The notes beneath the pieces were generated by a model. It searched no databases. It was not told where the DNA came from and worked only from the letters and a program-made list of their open reading frames with translations. A stretch of 64,000 nt of DNA from Bugula neritina (Eukaryota; Bryozoa; Gymnolaemata; Cheilostomatida; Bugulidae). The number at the start of each line of letters is the position of its first letter. Within the stretch, counting starts at the first letter, position 1. A program made the translations under genes and the position numbers. Where the stretch lies: assembly GCA_964035545.1 (NCBI GenBank), contig OZ037768.1:11488741-11552740 (forward strand), in the 5' to 3' direction. This document shows, piece after piece, positions 1-25,806 of the stretch.

Positions 1-3000
1 TCCTATAGCCTCCAATATCAATGCAGGAGAATTGCTCGGCCAATACCAAGCTACAACTGATCATACAAATACTGAGTTAAATATATGGAATGACTCAGGT
101 AAAACTGGCGATAACACTTTGGATAAATGTTCGGGTATGTATATGCCTTTTTTGCTGGTTTACTTTTGCATTAAAATGTCTTGATTTATTCTCCACAACT
201 GAAACCAAATATTCTGGTTTTGTATGCTGTGCAAGTATTATTATCTAAAAATTTCCTTTCATATCCAGTTAATACCAATAAATTTAATTACATGACATCA
301 TAGTTGATAGAAAGACTTGAGATGTCCAGGTCTGAGTAGTATAGCTCCTTAAATACAGAGTTACGTTTGTTTACATCTCTACAATGTCAATTATAGCACC
401 ATATACTACTGTGTGATAGTGGTTATTGTGGCCAATGACTGTTTTAGATCAACCTCACTCAACTGTGGAAGTATCCTACATCCCTGCTGAGAAGAATGAA
501 CATTCAGAAATGAAGAATTCATCTGATGATGAGAATGATATGTCCCGTTAGTTGAAATTATTTTCTCTCATATTTTTATATAATTTTATTTACCCTGGCC
601 CTTACTTTGTAGCCTTAATTTATTTTATTTCAATGTGCAACTGGTTTAGTATAACAAGCAATTTTTATTAACCAAGTAAATTGTAGAACAATTTTGAGAT
701 TAGCCAGTGTAATCCTTTTTACACTAATTTGGTGAAAGTCTAAAAGTTGTTCCGTTGCTAGGAAACAAAGAAAAACATTGATCACAATGCTAGTAGCTTT
801 TATCAAATTGATTTGATCAGATACCCATTACCAGTGATATATTTTGGTTCTCTGTACTAAACATTCTAACAATTAAAATGCTGGAGCTTAACCTGGTATC
901 TCCAACACTTTAATGTAAACTTTGCCAGCCTAGTGAATTTTTTTTACGACTCTGCTTTCATTAATGCCAATGAGTAATGATACTTATCATCTTTGATCAA
1001 TTGTAAATTGCAATTTATTTTAATTACTGTTAACTGTTATATTTTTATACAGTTTCAGACACAGCCCCAAATGATAATCTACCCTCTTTTTTGATGCAAC
1101 CCAGCTCTGATGCCAATAGCTCATCCAATACTTTCAACTTTTTCAACTGTATGAATGGAGACACTGAGGAGGAGTCTGGCCACACATTTGGTAATGCTGG
1201 GCATGTCTAAATCGCAACTTACTGTATGCTAATGTTATTAGTTAGCATCTGCCTACAGTTTTTATAAGTAAGCCTAGGGCCACACTGTGCGTATTTTCGC
1301 ATGCAAAAATTGAAATCACAAGCAGCAAAGGTGTCCACTGTACGCGTTGAGAAAACATTCGCACTTGTCGCTCAGCATTCTCAACGCAAGTGCGAATCGT
1401 CTCTGTCGTCGTCACCTAATTGGCTTGTAGTTATTCAACGAGCCCAATTCTTTTATTTTAGTGCTACATTCCAGTAAATTGCGTTTTATTGAAAGCGAGT
1501 GCGGTTTAAAAATGAAAGCTTTATTTATCACGCATCACTGACGCTACAGTGAACACCTTTGCTACTTGTGGTTTCAATTTTCGAATGCGAAAATACGCAC
1601 AGTGTGGCCCTAGGCTAATGGAGTAGAATCTTGTGGTTATAGCTTGCACTTTAACTAAGGTAAACTTGTTATTAGATATAGTTATTCAAAAATAATTAAA
1701 GTGGCATCTGCAATTTAGTATATATTTTAGGTTTGATTTTGGTCAATTTATCTATTGGAGAAATTCTATGCAAATGTTTTATTGAAAAATCTCAGTTGGC
1801 TTTGCAAAAGAAAAAGTATATAAGCTGTAATAAAGACCTGGTAGAAATAAACTTTGCCATTTTGTTTCATTTAATTATGTCATAAATCATATTCAGTCTT
1901 TTAAAAAATTTATTGATTCAGTTGAAATTAGATAACATCGCATAATCTTCCATAATCAATAATGTATGTATAGTTATTTATCTTTAATATAATATAATTG
2001 AAACTCAAACACTTTTTGTTATGAGATATGAGTAGATATTATGAAGCCAAATAGAAAACCCAACAAAATGTGGCACTGCGAATTCCACTTTGCTAAGAAA
2101 ATATTATTGTATTATATGGATTGTAAATTAGGCAAGATGAATTGGGCAACTATATTATATGTATGCTGAAATAATATAATGAAAAAAGTCTAAATATAAC
2201 TAAACATAACATGTAAAAGGCAACTCCCAAAATCTACCATCTTATATTATAGTAGAGCAAAATATATACGTATGATTTACAAATTGTGTATTATGTGTGA
2301 ATAAAGTACGGGAAAGTTAGAATTTTATTATTTCTCTCTAGCTTTTTAATGCTTATAACTGCTTTATTTACTTCAATTCAAGTTTCTATATCGAAGCAAT
2401 AAGGAAAAACTATTTGTTTTGATCGACTTTTCAAAAATGATTTGATATGAAGCATTAAATAACTTTTTTTTCCGAAAAATTTCAAATTGAAACATAATTT
2501 TATATTATTTTAAAGGCATTTGTTGTTGTAAGACAGTGAAGGCATATATAAGGTTGTTGACTCGACCCTACCGTTTCTTCCACATACCTAAATAGCACAC
2601 AACTGTTCTGTTATAAATTAGGCGTCAATTCATTCGCTCATTGTTTTTGGTCTAACAAGTACAAAATGACTCTAATTTGATTTTCGGGCACTGCATTTTT
2701 TATACTTTCAAAATTATAATTACTGTAGATATTTCTACATATAGATTTGGTAATTAATCTGTTAAAAACGGTTTTAATTTTGATCCAGGTGTTCAATTTC
2801 AAAGAGAAGAAAACTCTTTACAAGTTTTACCATGTCATTATAAATTTCAATAAGCATGCAAAATCAGATTTTTTTTACACAGCAGATTTTATAAATGCAC
2901 TCCAGTGCACCAGAAAATTGTCATAGCCTATTCAACTCACATATGATCGTAGATTGTTTATACATGTGACTAATGTATAACTCTGCCTTCTTTTAGGTTC

Positions 3001-3148
3001 TATATTTGGCATAGAAAATGGAGAAGGAGAGTCTGACGGTGAGGGTAAAGAAAGCAATGTATTGGATCGGCTGTTTGGAGGCTCTTGCGAGACCATTGGT
3101 CAACAATCAGACAACAACAGTGATGACAGTTTTCATCCATGGTTTTAA
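1..3148 (+). CDS. 3' part of an unrecognised acidic Ser/Asn-rich protein gene (four exons, 5' end outside window)
   Basis: Four exons join in one frame: about 2-133, 448-546, 1053-1190 and 2997-3148 (stop TAA at 3146). All internal junctions are phase 1 with GT-AG borders (donors GTATGT, GTTAGT, GTAATG; acceptors TTTTAG, TACAG, TTTTAG). The readable C-terminal stretch is about 173 residues, hydrophilic and rich in Ser, Asn, Asp and Glu. It carries short Phe-containing patches (FNFF, GSIFG, LDRLFGG) and ends SFHPWF. No signal peptide, membrane segment or catalytic motif is visible in this part. An AATAAA at 3339-3344 fits the poly(A) signal. The consistent phases and preserved frame over four exons make a real gene likely. 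I do not recognise the family. The 5' exons and the start lie before base 1. Confidence 0.7.
1272..1615. mobile_element. MITE-like element with ~63-bp terminal inverted repeats, TAA target duplication
   Basis: The left end begins GCCTAGGGCCACACTGTGCG at 1272 and the right end is its inverse ending at 1615. The match extends about 63 bp inward with few mismatches. Both ends are flanked by TAA (1269-1271 and 1616-1618). There is no coding capacity in 344 bp. A smaller inverted pair, built on GCGTTGAGAA and ATTCGCACTTG, sits near 1340-1400, so the element can fold into a long hairpin. A 3-bp TAA/TTA duplication is typical of PIF/Harbinger-type DNA transposons; that family assignment is inference. 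It lies in an intron of the 5'-truncated gene. Confidence 0.82.
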
Positions 3149-3823
3149 TTTGAAGAGATTTCCCCCTACCAATCATATTTTTATTGACTTACTTTCAGTA
3201 TTAAGTATTTGTGTTGCATAACAAATGACCTGTCCCCTCTTTCCAGCTGTCATTTATAATTTCAGGTTATATTTCTTGTTTTATTTGTATTTTACCAATT
3301 CAAAATTGAGCTGTTATTGTTCAACCAGTATTGTTTCAAATAAATATTTTCTCTAGCACACATTTCAACAATTGTTTTTATTTCATCGTAATATGTTATC
3401 CAATAAAACCTGTAATTATTGAACCATATAGAAGTACAAATGTGCATTACTCAAGTTTCTGTAGCTAAAGGAGAAGGCCCTTTGTCTATAACTGCAGAAT
3501 CATTTGAGGTTCAAGGTTGAAAAATCAGCAATTGCATTCAGTTCAAAATTTACTTAAATTGCTTGAGGCTCTCTATTTAGATCTGAAATAAAAAGGTTGT
3601 TTTGCATGCTGTTCTTGCCACTGATCACATGTAGCCAAAACAGCAAGAAGAGGTACAGAAGTTTAAAGTGTCCAATTAAGTGTGTGATCAAATTCCAGTT
3701 GTTTTAAATATTTATGGTGGGTTAGAGGATAAATTAGATGTATAAGTTAACCAGCATGTTATAGCTCTCTGAATGTTGGTAGCAGTTGTTGAACAGAGAA
3801 ATCTTTTGATGGATCGGTTATTG

Positions 3824-3857
<34 letters not shown>

Positions 3858-4584
3858 TGTGGCCAAGTTGAAAATAAATGTGGTTCAAGGAAAATTTATT
3901 TTCGAGTTTGTTGTTATACTAGTTAAGCAATGTAAAGACAAGCAATAGCAAGAATATCAGTAAAATCTAGGCTTGTTACCTTTGAGTGTAAAAAGTTATA
4001 AAGCTTTAATGACATCTTAAAAAATTTACAAAAAGTACTTAAAAACAGTTTTTGACTTGCCTCTTCAACATATATGCTCCGCAAGTGTTAAAACTACAAC
4101 GGCTGAATAATTATGTCAACGCCGTTTTATTAAAAAAAAACACAACTCTAAGTCAATAAGTTCTCTCACAATTTGGCCAGCTTTTTGTACCCCTATGACC
4201 CCCCCCCTTCCCCGTTACCCCTACTCATTGAGAACCTATATATTCAAGTATTACTATTAAGAGATAGATCGAGATATAAGTTTAACTTTGTACTAACTGC
4301 TAACAAAGCTCATAACATGTGATGTTTGCTAGCTCAAAGAGCAGCATTGTAATGTAATTTGTATTTTTTAGAATTAGTGTAGTATGCTTGAATTGCTAAA
4401 CAATATTAAATGTAGTCATTCTATAGATGTTGTATGATTATAGTATTTTATTAACTCAACACCATAATGACCAACTTAAAAATATAAAAATATATAATAT
4501 GTGAGCATTGAGCATTGTAAAATTACAGAAACTTACAATAAACTAACTAAAACTAGAAATTGTCAAGTGTAAAGGTCAGCTTGC
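3149..4584. other. Convergent 3' intergenic region
   Basis: This separates the 3' end of the acidic-protein gene (+) from the 3' end of the downstream CHPF-like copy (-). It holds the plus-strand poly(A) signal at 3339-3344, a (TA)n run at about 3825-3857 and a C-run at about 4199-4207. TTTATT near 4444-4449 reads AATAAA on the minus strand and may be the CHPF poly(A) signal. I see no coding exon here. Confidence 0.6.
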
Positions 4585-7500
4585 TCAGCTCATATTTCCA
4601 GCCTGCAACAAGTTAACAGCAAGAAGAGAGGCACTGCCAACGTTGTTCATATTTTGAGACAAACATTTAGGAATGTCAAAAACTTCACGATTACATTGTG
4701 CCTTTTTGTATCTTACAATACAATCTGGATCAGGAGATCTTAATATTTGGAAGTCCTTCATGCCCAATAATAGTTTGTAAAGTGTTTTTGTATTAGTTTC
4801 TTCTTTCCATCGTCTTAAGAAGTCACCTGTGAAAAATGCGATATGTTCAAACCATTGATCATCAAAATGCCCTGTAGACCTGGCAATGTCCATATCTTTC
4901 GCAGTAGTGCTTGAAACGAGTGATGAGTCATATTGCCAAAATGCGATTGGTGCGTATGCTTGCCTGCCCATGTGAACATTGTGTCGTATTCTTGTTGTGA
5001 TGTTCTCGAACAGCCTTGTAGACAGTGTGCTAGTGAATATCACGCTATTAGGTGAAACTTCATTGGCTAACTGGGCAGTAATATCTGTTGTTGTAACATT
5101 TTGACCATGAAGAAATCTCAGTTGTATCACTTGACTGAGTTTATAGCGCACTCGAAAGTTGCTGACGTATTCTTTTACTTTACCAAATACATCCTTGTAC
5201 CCCAACCGATATTGTTTATGTTCTTCATCACTGAAATCATAATACATGTAGATATTGTATTATACAGTACTAAAACATGCTCCATAGCAATGTGACTTCT
5301 GGTATACATTTACATTGAAAATATGATTATTTTACCTGAGAAAAATTCCTACCACAAAGCCTAAAGCTATTGGCAAACAATCTGTGCAATGTTAGCTCTT
5401 AAGCCATGTATAACAATTGTGTGTCATGAACATAATATATTATTAACCTTTAATAAATATTGCAGCATTGATTCTAGATTTTTTCATTTAATAACAGCTA
5501 ATGCTACCAATGCATGGTGCAGAGATTAAATTATGTTTTCAACAGCATGCATCTTATTTGTCTTTTATAGATAGACTGTTAGTGGTCATGGATTTTAATA
5601 AATTTGTATTACCTGTAAATTAAGGTCAAATGTAGATGTAGATGGGAGTCTTTGTTAAAGGAGAGAAGAAAATTTGACAGTAATGACTCCAAGTCTTCAG
5701 TTGTAGCTTCATAAACTGGCACAGCTATGTGAAGCAATGTTGTCTCTGGATTAACTTCCACGTGTTGCATTTTAAATTGAGTCAATGGCGTTGCTACTTC
5801 AAACAATCTCGTTTCATACAAATCACTGCAATATTACATATTATAACAATTTTTAGTACAAGTTTACCTTTTATATATGGATATACGCATACAAGAAAAT
5901 AATCTTAAAAAATTACTCCAATGAAACGTATAAACTGAAACTAGCTAAAGGTTACATATTAGTTTCACAAAAACATTCCTTATAAATATCCCCCTGACTA
6001 TAACAGTAGAGAAAAGCTGTAAATTAGTGAACTATAGTCATTAGCAAGATAGAGAGATCAGTCATACTCTAGGTGTTACAGCACTGGCCAGTAAGCTATG
6101 TTATGGAATGTCAACAAAGCTGTTGGTGCCAGGAAGGGTGTCTAGTCATAATCTTTCCTGTGCTGTAAGTAGACACCCTTAAACTATGTTGCCAACACAG
6201 TTAGACACACAGGCTTTAACCTATTTGCAACCCTCATCATCAGAGATTCTTAGAGAGATGAAAACTTCAAACACATCAACAGTACACTCACCTTATTCTA
6301 TCATAAAGTGAGAGTGTGATAAAATAGTCCATTCCTCTCGTAGGATCTACACGGTAGTAGCATTGCTTCATCTTTATTAACCGATATCTGTCTGTCAATC
6401 TATTTATTGATGACATTATGCTCTCAATTATCTCCCTTTGGTGTGTCATATAACTAACTGCAAATATTAAAATTAAAATGTTTATTGGAGGCTTACAGCA
6501 ATAGTCAAACTATAAGCAATGTTATAAATTGAATAAAAAAAATAATCGCGTCTACTTTTAGTTAAATGATTAAAACATTATGATACACCATAAGACATTT
6601 AATTTATAATATTTTTGCTATAAATATTCACTCAGACAATCTAAAGACAGTGTTTATGTCTTTTTATGAGCCAGCGTTTGTGTTTACTGATAATAGATGT
6701 TGGTGCATTTCGCTACTGTTACACGGGCGTTTTGGTAACAGCTAAGTATGAAACTGTTTTCCTAAGTATATTGTGAGATACTTTCTGCCAGTAAGTGCAG
6801 TACAAACACTGATTTTGCTGTAGCTGTACTCTATCTATTGGTTTTCTCATACACTGAACTGTATAAGTGTATTTAGTTATGCTCATTTTTGATAGTTTAT
6901 TAAAGCAATGGTTGTGAATGTTTCATTGGTTCTTTACTGCGTGCCTAAAAATGTCCAAACTAATTTTTAACTGAGCTTCTATAGATGAATATAAATATGA
7001 ATATAAAACCTCTGTATTTTAAATTACAGTTTGCATATATAATGCAGTTGACAATTCTCACATGATATTTTACACAGCAGATAATAAAAGCAAAACTAAT
7101 AAAATTAACACCTCTATTTTTGGCAACTTTAGTTGCTGTCAAGTGCTTTACATAGTTTTGTTGTAGAGCAGCAATAGCTAGAATTTGGTTCACATCCTGA
7201 AAAGTTTAAGATACATGCAATTTACTTCAAACTGCAGCAATTTACACTGACTTTAAACACCCTATAGTTGCTTCAAGAAATCTTTGGTACATTGTGGTCT
7301 TTATAGCACTGCTTAACATTGTTTTATCTAAACAATGTGTTAATTATTAACAAAAAAAATTAAAAATTTGTAGTTATCATGCTTCTATTTAAAATAAAAG
7401 AAATTAATATTATCCTAAAATGGTAACGTTATTGGAACATTTACCCTTCTCTCCTACCTTGTAAAGGTTGACTGTTGACCAGGTCATACTCTAGATAGCT

Positions 7501-10500
7501 GGTGTTATCAGAGACCAACGTCCACCGAATTACATCAAATCGATTAGATGTATGAAATGGAGCTCTGTCAGCAGGAGGCCAGTCGGCAGCAGCTGTTTTA
7601 GCTGAGTCTGCTAACTTCATAATTTTCAAAACTGTATCTTTTATTTCGGCTTTAGCCAAAGACCTGAAATGATAAATGTACACGCTTTACATTTGCTTCT
7701 GGTACTGTGTTCTGTAACTCATCTTTAATAACCCTATTTTTTGTTGTATTAAAATGAACAAATTTAAAGTGGAAACTAATTGAGATTGGGAAAATAACGT
7801 TTTATTTACTCATTTCACTCGAAGGTTGGAATTTCCAAAATGATTATAATTCAAAGCATTTTGGAAATTCCGAGTAATTAAGTGTGTAGTTGAACAACAA
7901 AAAATCTATAGGTGCAATAGTTTCTAATATGCGAAATTTTTGTAACAATACAACAATATTTTTTGCTAATAAAACTCAACTATAAATAATATTGCTGCAT
8001 AATATTATTTAACTATTATTAACTTTAATCAAGGTTTGTTGGCGATATATAAAGATAACATGTATATTATTTTAGTTTTGTAATAATCCAAGACTTATAT
8101 AACCTAATAATATCATAATGTTAGCTATTAATCAAGAGGTGAGTGGACAGGAATTGCTATTTTTATCTGGTTAACCAATCACAGAACTCCACACATCTAA
8201 CCCCGAAAACTTTTTAACCATAAGGTTAGAAGGTGACACCAATTTAACAAGTTTTACTTATGATTTAAATTACTAACAAATGGTGGTTATTAAAGCTATA
8301 CTTTCATCAATAACAAGCATTTAAATTGAGAAGGCAGCTTTAATTCTCAAAATACTTCTTAAAATCATACTATAAAATAAAGAATATGTGTGGAGTGAGC
8401 CACTATCCACTACACTACCAGATCAATCCTAGAAAGGAAACAATGAGCTTACAAGAGTTCACTACAGGTTACACAAGGGGGGGGGGAATTTACAGGTTTT
8501 AGGAAACGGACAAAACTGTTGGCTGCTCTATTTTAATCTAACTTCAGCATCCATTCATGATTTCTCCAGTATTTGTTGGCATGAGTCTTGTCTAATGAGT
8601 TTAGACTTTTATAAATTTCTAAGAGATGACAATTATTATAATATGGTACAGCTTGTTAAGGTAAATGTAATTTAATATTGCCTTTTCTTTTACAGTTTTA
8701 ATGCTTGCATATTACCTTCTAATATTTAAAATCTGTTGTTTTGTTGTAATTCCAGGAATAATGGGAACATTGTTTGGTACAGGTTCATTGGACTTCAGTT
8801 TGTACTCGTGCAGGTGCTGCTCCTAAAGCACAGGAGTTATTTGTCAAAACAAAAACCGTTTTCAAAACAGGGAAATGTAGTTTGAAATAAAAGTTGTGAA
8901 GCGCAGGCTCTTGCATAGCAAACTATTAGCTTTTACTGCCACCCTATACATACCAGAGGTTCACATTTGGTTGATGTAGCCAACCTGATGCACTCATCCA
9001 GGGCAGTGAGGCTGTTTGAATTAGTCTTAAACTTTTGTTCACATTCTTCCATTTTCTTTGCGACTTGAAAGAGTGTTGTCTGAAAAAAAACAGATTATAT
9101 ATTATTTTTAAAGTTCAAAGGATATATTTAAGGGCAGTTGACAGTGGTTATAGAATTTTAGTGAAACTGTTTTAATTGCAAATTGACATTTATTCCATTT
9201 ATGAGTGAGTTGCACTGCCTTGTGGTCTTCCCATTCTTATCCATTCTCTTTAATAGTTATAACATAGTTGCAGGGTGGTTGAACAGTTGAACTTTATAGA
9301 ATTACAACCATTTGTTCAAGGTTCAGTGGGGGTACTGGAAAGCATTGGTGTTATATATTAATAGCCCATATCTGTATTGAAATCTCAAGGAAAAAGCTAT
9401 AAATAATTGACAGCCATAATCAGCATGGAATCTGTCTAATTATTACACTACTAATACGAAGCCTGGAAGTTGGCACAATAACTCAATATGGTGGTTTCTG
9501 CCTTTCAATAATCTGCCTCTGCTGCACATTCTTTCTCCCAGCACAAGTTTAGCTGCTATTGTATACATATACATATAAATGACAGTATTGTCTCGGGATG
9601 TAATGTGGGTGCATTTTTATCATATTTAGCCGCAATAAAATGATAGTAATTGCATCGAAAATATATAACAGATAGCCACGTATTTATAGAACAAACATTC
9701 ATAAAATATTGTAATCATATTCTCTGCTAATTCCAACAGCTTCTGTAAGACTTCAATACATTTAATGCAAATAATGTCAGAATGTAGCAGAAGCACAGGT
9801 GCCAAAACCTATAATTAGCATTTAGAGTGAATTAATTAGTGACGCAGCCGGAACCATGAGGAAGTATTATATTATAAACAAAAGATTTCTTGTTAATCAA
9901 CTACAGTACTTGTCTAGTAACCACCAACTGCGCAGACAGCTTATAATACAATAGGGTCTGTTGTCACAGCTATAAGGGTCGAGTTACAGCTCCACAAAGC
10001 ACTGCAAGGCCCTAAAGTTTCAAGTTGACATCCTACCACCCGACAGAGGTTACATAATGGATTCATTCATAGCAATTTTCACATTACATCAAGTATACAC
10101 CTCAAACATTCATTGTTGAATAGTAATTCTGAGAGAGTTGCAGGAAGATTTTTATAAAATTGTTATCTGTCATTACATTGTGATGCTTTAACTTTTCCAA
10201 TTATACACGTCATTCCCATACATCGAATTAATCCATCTGTACAATGGATTTGTGGCTTCGGTTTGAATTAACCTTATGATTGTGGTTTGGTTTCATTAGT
10301 TTGACCCATGAAAAATCAATTCAATATTGAAGTATGGAAAAGCAGTGATAACAAACTCATTTAACAATGGTAAAATAATGAATGGCTGTACTTTTTGTTA
10401 TTGCTGCAGCATTGGAATTTTCAATTTGATAATGTAGTATTAAAATAATTTTATATTTGCTTCAAGTAACTTGTCCTTAGTGATGACTTCATGCTTTCTA

Positions 10501-11236
10501 TGCAGGTTGTACTCACCCTGGAGAGAATAATACCAGATGACAGATCACATTGAGAGCTGGTAGAGGAGACAAATCCTAAATATGGCCGAGTGTCACGTCC
10601 TTGGAGGATATCTGAGAGAGTTGATGGAATGACATACACCGTGTCAGGCACCAGCATGAAGTACTTATACTTGCTTCTCAAAGTAGTCATGTATTTAATG
10701 GTAAGTAAAGGTAATGTATTTGGTTGTAGAAGATTCAGTTTCACTAAAGATGGATGAATGTTTAGTTTATTGTGTGATGACTGACTTCCTTCTATGAAAA
10801 ACTTGATTGATGCTGTAAAACCAGAAGACGAAGAGACTAAGGTCTTGTTGAGTGCATCAATACGACCACTCAGCTGTTGGTCACTACTCAAATAGCCAAT
10901 AAACAAAGTCTCCATAATGTCTATTTCAGAACTAGCAAACCGATGTCTGAAAGGTCTCTTCGCCACATTCTCCTCGTTTTGGTTTGATTTAATCAGATTA
11001 GGTTGATATTTCTCATCCCGAAAAGACTGAATGTCAATGCCATGTGAAAGATGACCGTGGTGGTTAGCTTTGGAGCCTGTAGTTGAAATCTCACTTGGCG
11101 ATAGCTTCACTAAACTTCTCTTGCATTCTTTTTCTTCCAAAAATGGTAGTAATAATAAGCTTAAGGATGCTCCAATAAGAATTCCAAATATCAATGGTAC
11201 AGCCACTTTAGTACACGACAGCATACGCCTCAGCAT
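4585..11236 (-). CDS. CHPF-like: Chondroitin polymerizing factor-like protein, copy 1 (CHPF/CHPF2 family)
   Basis: Seven minus-strand exons (5' to 3'): 11236-10517, 9079-8954, 8822-8716, 7663-7458, 6457-6292, 5825-5613, 5230-4585. They sum to 2,184 nt, 727 residues plus stop, close to vertebrate CHPF (~775). Residues ~10-32 form a signal-anchor helix, so this is a type II Golgi protein. The N-terminal glycosyltransferase-like half carries LVPDTVY (195-201), matching LVPDTTY of vertebrate CHPF. The middle has NRFDVIRW (~358) and DPTRGMDY (~424). The C-terminal half has TGHFDDQW and ILRSPDP before an LxQxxNNxGS segment, as in CHPF. Vertebrate CHPF partners chondroitin synthases to polymerise GlcA-GalNAc. 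Neither half shows the DxD metal-binding motif, which suggests a non-catalytic partner. Family assignment is strong; CHPF versus CHPF2 orthology is not resolved. Confidence 0.9.
6110..6180 (+). repeat. Possible degenerate SINE core fragment
   Basis: This lies in intron 5 of CHPF-like copy 1. The run GGAAGGGTGTCTAGTCATAA resembles the core GGAAGGGCATTCAGTCATAA of the clearer SINE copy near 51670. No tRNA-like head is visible. The match is short, so the call is tentative. Confidence 0.35.
10511..10944. repeat. Paralog-shared tract A (copy 1 side)
   Basis: This 434-bp stretch of exon 1 aligns without gaps to 17621-18054 in copy 2. I count 11 mismatches by eye (about 97% identity). The similarity stops a few bases past the exon 1 donor on one side and inside the exon, after codons for FASSEID, on the other. 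Flanking exon sequence (cytosolic tail, anchor, stem) and the intron are not alignable. Confidence 0.9.
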
Positions 11237-12302
11237 GATTCGATTCTAAACTTCTTTCTCACGGGCCTTGACTCAGAGCGCTACTTCAACACTGAGTGAA
11301 TTTATTATATACTGAGCTACAATATTTAGATAGCTGTGCTGCAAGGTCATGACCTTTTGTACCCCTTTGTTCACATTTAGCCGAGGCTGTTTCGACAGAT
11401 AATAAGCTTGACAGTAGAATGTGTGAAGTTATGCATTGCAATAGATTACGATTGTAAAAACAAAAAAGAGGATGTGGTTTAAAGATATGTAAGAGATTAA
11501 CTAATAGCCCATTAGTCGATCTTTTAGTCAGCTATATGGCTTACAAAGCCTTTGACAGCCTGTAATAGCTTATAAGAAATAAGACTAAACGCTGCTAAGC
11601 TCAAAACAGTATGCCTATCTCTGATTCTAGGTATTAACTTGTTGATTATAGCAAAAAGAATTGATCAGAATTTGAGGCCACCTCAAAACATTAAATAATA
11701 TTTTTCATAACCAGAACTGCGATGCCATCATGTGTACAAAAGAAGTCAAAAAGTCATTTTTATACCATTTAAAAACACAATCGTTGGTTCTATCAGTAAA
11801 CACAATATTTTGACTTAGAAATGTTAGCAAAACCATATGTTCTCAAAGCTGCTTGGTAAGTGAAATATTAACTCTTAGCTTCATTTAAAAGACAACTCTA
11901 AAGGTAATGAAAATATTTTACTACCTACATTGTTTATATTATGTAATATTTGCTTATTTTTGTGATCAGCTAACCTTTCTGTACTGTAATATTTACTGTA
12001 TTATTATAATTTCTCTCACAAATTCAGCTTTTGAAAGTATTTTTTCATATGTATTTCATTGCCTATAATTAATAGATTGTTGGGTATAAAATGTGTTTTT
12101 TTAGAATTCAAGTCATATTGTAGTGAGTTTCAAGGCCAAATTAAAAGCTGCATTAATTATGGTAGGTAAAAATTTTACCTTGCCATGCTTGAATTCCTGC
12201 TGACAAAAGCAGCTCTTTCAATGACTGCTGTCAATAATAGATGGCATATGTAGTATTATTATTATAATGATTCTTAATATCTTTAAAAGCAATTTTATTT
12301 GT
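11237..12302. other. Intergenic region between the tandem CHPF-like genes (promoter of copy 1)
   Basis: About 1.07 kb separates the stop of copy 2 from the ATG of copy 1, both transcribed on the minus strand. The 14-bp palindrome AAGGTCATGACCTT at 11343-11356 lies about 107 bp upstream of the copy 1 ATG. TTTATT at 12294-12299 reads AATAAA on the minus strand and starts only 4 nt after the copy 2 stop, so it may serve as its poly(A) signal. No coding exon was seen. Confidence 0.55.
11343..11356. promoter_or_regulatory. Palindromic nuclear-receptor-type element (inverted AGGTCA half-sites, zero spacer)
   Basis: The site is a perfect 14-bp palindrome whose core AGGTCATGACCT is two inverted AGGTCA half-sites with no spacer (IR0, the 'TREpal' arrangement). 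It lies 107 bp upstream of the start codon of CHPF-like copy 1. I see no equivalent upstream of copy 2. The match to the published half-site is exact; function is inference. Confidence 0.4.
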
Positions 12303-18277
<5,975 letters not shown>

Positions 18278-18856
18278 GGTGAGTTTAAGCCGTTTGCAAA
18301 AACTTGGTAGATCTAAAAAAAGTTATAATAACTATAATATATCCTTGCCAATTGAAAACAATGCAGTGAGTAAAATTACTATTTATATTTTTAGAATAGC
18401 ACCAGGTCGATTTATAGCATGCATTACATAACAATTGATCACAAAATATAAGCTACGCTTTTGAATTAATATTCATCACAATTTGGAAATTATCATTGTA
18501 ATTATAACCCTTTTTGACTTACCGTATATAGGTGCAGCAAGTTTTTTGTAACTGGCCGCGTAAAAATTGAGTAATATATACACGAGCAACTAATTTACCT
18601 ATAACTTGTTTGGAGCTTAAACTGTTCACGAGTGGTTGGAATCGTTAATACTATAATCTAGTCTATAGCTAGTCTTATCTAGCACTCAATATGTAACTAT
18701 AGCATAAATGACATAGCGTAAAATAACTACATAATGCATGTTACTATTCGGGGAGATAAAGCCTTCGGAGTTGTCTTTTATTTTTAGTCGACGCCGAAAA
18801 GAAACGCTTGAAAACCTAAATAGATAGGAAGATAATTTACTCGCTAGCAAGCAAAG
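18278..18856. promoter_or_regulatory. Shared divergent promoter region (CHPF-like copy 2 / PSMC5)
   Basis: A 579-bp interval lies between the minus-strand ATG of CHPF-like copy 2 and the plus-strand ATG of PSMC5. There is no obvious TATA box near either start. The segment next to PSMC5 is less AT-rich than its surroundings. The head-to-head arrangement suggests a bidirectional promoter, but no defined element is recognised. Confidence 0.45.

Positions 18857-25806
<6,950 letters not shown>

Noticed and set aside
7110-7198. Minus-strand frame beginning NQILAIAALQQNY, next to a TTTTCAG acceptor, as an extra exon of CHPF-like copy 1
   Set aside because: In the phase set by exon 4 (ends CAA G) it reads into a stop within about 25 codons. 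Exon 4 joins exon 5 cleanly without it.
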